A stretch of 64,000 nt of DNA from Kriegella aquimaris. GTDB lineage: Bacteria > Bacteroidota > Bacteroidia > Flavobacteriales > Flavobacteriaceae. Each line of letters starts with the position of its first letter. Position 1 is the stretch's first letter. The stretch lies in contig NZ_FNGV01000001.1 in assembly GCF_900103215.1 (NCBI RefSeq), positions 682,001 through 746,000 on the forward strand. Direction: 5' to 3'. Below are positions 62,419 through 64,000 of this stretch, piece after piece. Both the position numbers and the translations under genes were made by a program. Under the pieces are notes generated by a model that was not told the DNA's origin, ran no database searches, and saw only the letters and a list, made by a program, of their open reading frames with translations.

Positions 62419-63554
62419 ATTACTTTATTTATACAATGAATAGTTCTATCCAATTCTTCAGTGGTTAAATTTGACCCACTTGGCAAACAAAGCCCTGTAT
62501 CGAATAAATTCTCTGAAATTCCGTTCGTGTAATTTGGGAATTGCTCGAAAACCGGTTGCATATGCATTGGCTTCCATAGCGGCCGAGATTCAATATTTTC
62601 CTCTAATAAACAATGACGTATTTCCTCTCGCATCTCAAAGGAATCGGTTAATACACAGGTCAACCAACGGTTGGAATAATTCTCTTCGGATTCTTCCAAG
62701 AATTTAAGTCCTGGTTTATCATTTAAATTTTCTCTATAATACTCATAATTCAATCGTCTTGAGGCAACACGATTATCTAAAACTTCCATCTGCCCCCTAC
62801 CAATACCCGCAAGAATATTACTCATTCTATAGTTATAACCAATAACGGAATGTTGATAATGCGGGGCATCATCCCTTGCCTGGGTTGCAAGAAAAACGGC
62901 TTTTTGCTTTATAAGCTTATTTTTTGTTACCAAAGCTCCTCCACCTGAAGTAGTTATTATCTTGTTTCCATTGAAAGAAAGAATGCCAATGTCTCCAAAA
63001 GTACCACATTTGATATTCTTATACATACTACCCAAAGCTTCTGCACTATCTTCCAACACGGGAATACCGTATTCCTCAGAAATTCTTTGGATTTCATCAA
63101 CCTTATATGGCATTCCATAAAGATGAACCGCAATGATCGCCTTTGGCTTTTTACCTAATCTTATCCGATCTTTAATCGCTTCTTCTAATAATTCGGGAGA
63201 TAAGTTCCAAGTGTCTTGTTCGCTATCCACAAAAATGGGAATAGCCCCTAAATAAGAGATAGGGTTTGCCGATGCGGAAAAGGTGAAACTCTGGCATAAG
63301 ACTTCATCCCCTTCTCCCACGCCTAACAACTTAAGACCTAAGTGTATTGCGGCAGTACCAGAACTTAGTGCCGCAACATGGCTAGAGCGTAAAAGATAGC
63401 TTTCGATATCGTTTTCAAAACCATCTACGTTCGGCCCTAATGGAGCAATCCAATTGGTATCAAATGCACTGTTAATATAAGACTGTTCTGCGCCGCCCAT
63501 ATGGGGAGACGAAAGCCATATCTTAGTTTTTGTGATTGTATTGGAGTTCAACAA
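62415..63554 (-). CDS. DegT/DnrJ/EryC1/StrS aminotransferase (PglE-like)
   Basis: A 379-residue PLP enzyme. The opening KIWLSSPHMGGAEQ and NWIAPLGPNVDGFE are the conserved substrate end of PglE/PseC-type sugar aminotransferases. Lys198 in LSFNGNKIITTSGGGALV forms the Schiff base; ALSSGTAAIHLGLKLLGVGE and PVLEDSAEALGS are the PLP-pocket blocks. No ATG lies before the conserved start, so a TTG at 63554 (or the next codon, also TTG) is the likely start. It should transfer an amino group to C4 of a UDP-4-keto-6-deoxy-HexNAc made by the coupled dehydratase. First visible gene of the polysaccharide operon; an acetyltransferase and an initiating glycosyltransferase are expected to the right of the window. 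Confidence 0.92.
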   Translation of the reverse strand: MLNSNTITKTKIWLSSPHMGGAEQSYINSAFDTNWIAPLGPNVDGFENDIESYLLRSSHVAALSSGTAAIHLGLKLLGVGEGDEVLCQSFTFSASANPISYLGAIPIFVDSEQDTWNLSPELLEEAIKDRIRLGKKPKAIIAVHLYGMPYKVDEIQRISEEYGIPVLEDSAEALGSMYKNIKCGTFGDIGILSFNGNKIITTSGGGALVTKNKLIKQKAVFLATQARDDAPHYQHSVIGYNYRMSNILAGIGRGQMEVLDNRVASRRLNYEYYRENLNDKPGLKFLEESEENYSNRWLTCVLTDSFEMREEIRHCLLEENIESRPLWKPMHMQPVFEQFPNYTNGISENLFDTGLCLPSGSNLTTEELDRTIHCINKVI

Positions 63555-64000
63555 GTTAGATTTTAGGGTTTCTCAAGTGTAAAAGTAAATATACTTTCCT
63601 GTTTTGACACCGAAAGTTACTATAATTCGTTAAAGGCGAAAAAATTTCGTTTAACGGCACCCCATTCACTTTTTCAGCCTTTTAATTGCCCTTCTTATCT
63701 AAAGATAGGAAATTCTTACATGTAAAACTATACCTATTACTAGGATAGTATGAGTAATAAGTACAAAAATAAATCAACTTAACTATCTAAATATCTTACA
63801 ACTAAGTGTATTTATAAATCTTTAATTGTAATTCAACACTTACTTATAAGGAAGAAAGTAATAATATGCGGTTTCAAAAAGTAAAAATGAGAATTGGTTA
63901 AGGTGATTTGAAGCACGTGCTTGGCCCTTTCCTTTTTTCGTAAATTCGCTGGTAATTTATTCAATCGTTAATTAAAGTAGGGAATACCGAATTTTGTTTG
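63555..64000. other. Intergenic region at the right window edge, about 445 bp
   Basis: No gene is supported. A hairpin lies at 63628-63656. CAAAAATA at 63764-63771 reads TATTTTTG on the minus strand, a possible -7 element for the aminotransferase operon, but the -33 is unconvincing. The rest is AT-rich without visible repeats. Confidence 0.5.
63628..63656. promoter_or_regulatory. Bulged inverted repeat upstream of the polysaccharide operon
   Basis: CGTTAAA-GG-CGAAA pairs with TTTCG-TTTAACG (12 bp of stem, two-base bulge, three-base loop), 74 bp upstream of the aminotransferase start. There is no T-tract, so it is more likely an operator or a leader structure than a terminator. Confidence 0.45.

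Noticed and set aside
1-64000. tRNA or rRNA genes and riboswitches
   Set aside because: No cloverleaf ends, rRNA blocks or known riboswitch cores were recognised in the spacers by eye; a covariance-model scan could still find small RNAs.

Overview
The window is chromosomal DNA from a member of the Bacteroidota, most likely a marine Flavobacteriaceae (Zobellia/Maribacter-like). The evidence is the gliding genes gldF and gldG, a type IX secretion (T9SS) C-terminal sorting domain, a SusC/SusD pair, an ECF sigma/FecR pair, and flavobacterial forms of PurC, PhoH, DnaN and MnmE. Base composition looks moderately AT-rich (estimated by eye, not computed).

Region 1 (1-11240) is housekeeping. It holds the 3' part of a DUF294-type nucleotidyltransferase, a DEDDh exonuclease, purC, a PhoH ATPase, a divergent SAM hydroxide adenosyltransferase - monooxygenase-like - gldF - gldG unit, dnaN with a bidirectional terminator, a DUF4870 membrane protein, a coiled-coil exported protein and mnmE.

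Region 2 (11241-19860) is accessory. AT-rich spacers flank a PD40-like lipoprotein, with a possible decayed insertion-sequence end just upstream. A 1592-residue T9SS-exported protein follows, containing seven tandem repeats of exactly 354 bp, then an outer-membrane beta-barrel protein and a frameshifted FAD-oxidoreductase pseudogene.

Region 3 (19874-32455) is a polysaccharide utilization locus. It comprises a GH140-like/DUF4038 hydrolase, a GH78 alpha-L-rhamnosidase, an esterase, SusD, a SusC with an N-terminal STN signalling domain, FecR and a divergent ECF sigma factor. The set points to a rhamnose-containing, pectin-like or sulfated glycan sensed through SusC-FecR-sigma signalling.

Region 4 (32456-46760) starts with a decayed agmatinase and about 0.8 kb of noncoding DNA with degenerate repeats. 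Two very large adjacent genes follow (1849 and about 1440 residues). I do not recognise either, and they are the best candidate for an undescribed system here. A phosphocholine-specific phospholipase C lies convergent to them.

Region 5 (46761-56344) is a sugar catabolism operon: SSS symporter, aldose 1-epimerase, Gfo/Idh/MocA oxidoreductase, TIM-barrel isomerase and a ThuA/PVC-dehydrogenase/cupredoxin fusion. A divergent AraC-type regulator sits at its head.

Region 6 (56501-64000) is the end of a capsule/exopolysaccharide cluster: PHP-type tyrosine phosphatase, Wzc kinase, Wza export protein, a PglF/CapD-type nucleotide-sugar dehydratase and a PglE-type aminotransferase. The last two suggest a 4-amino-4,6-dideoxy sugar (bacillosamine-like) start; further genes probably lie beyond the right edge. 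No tRNA, rRNA or CRISPR array was seen.
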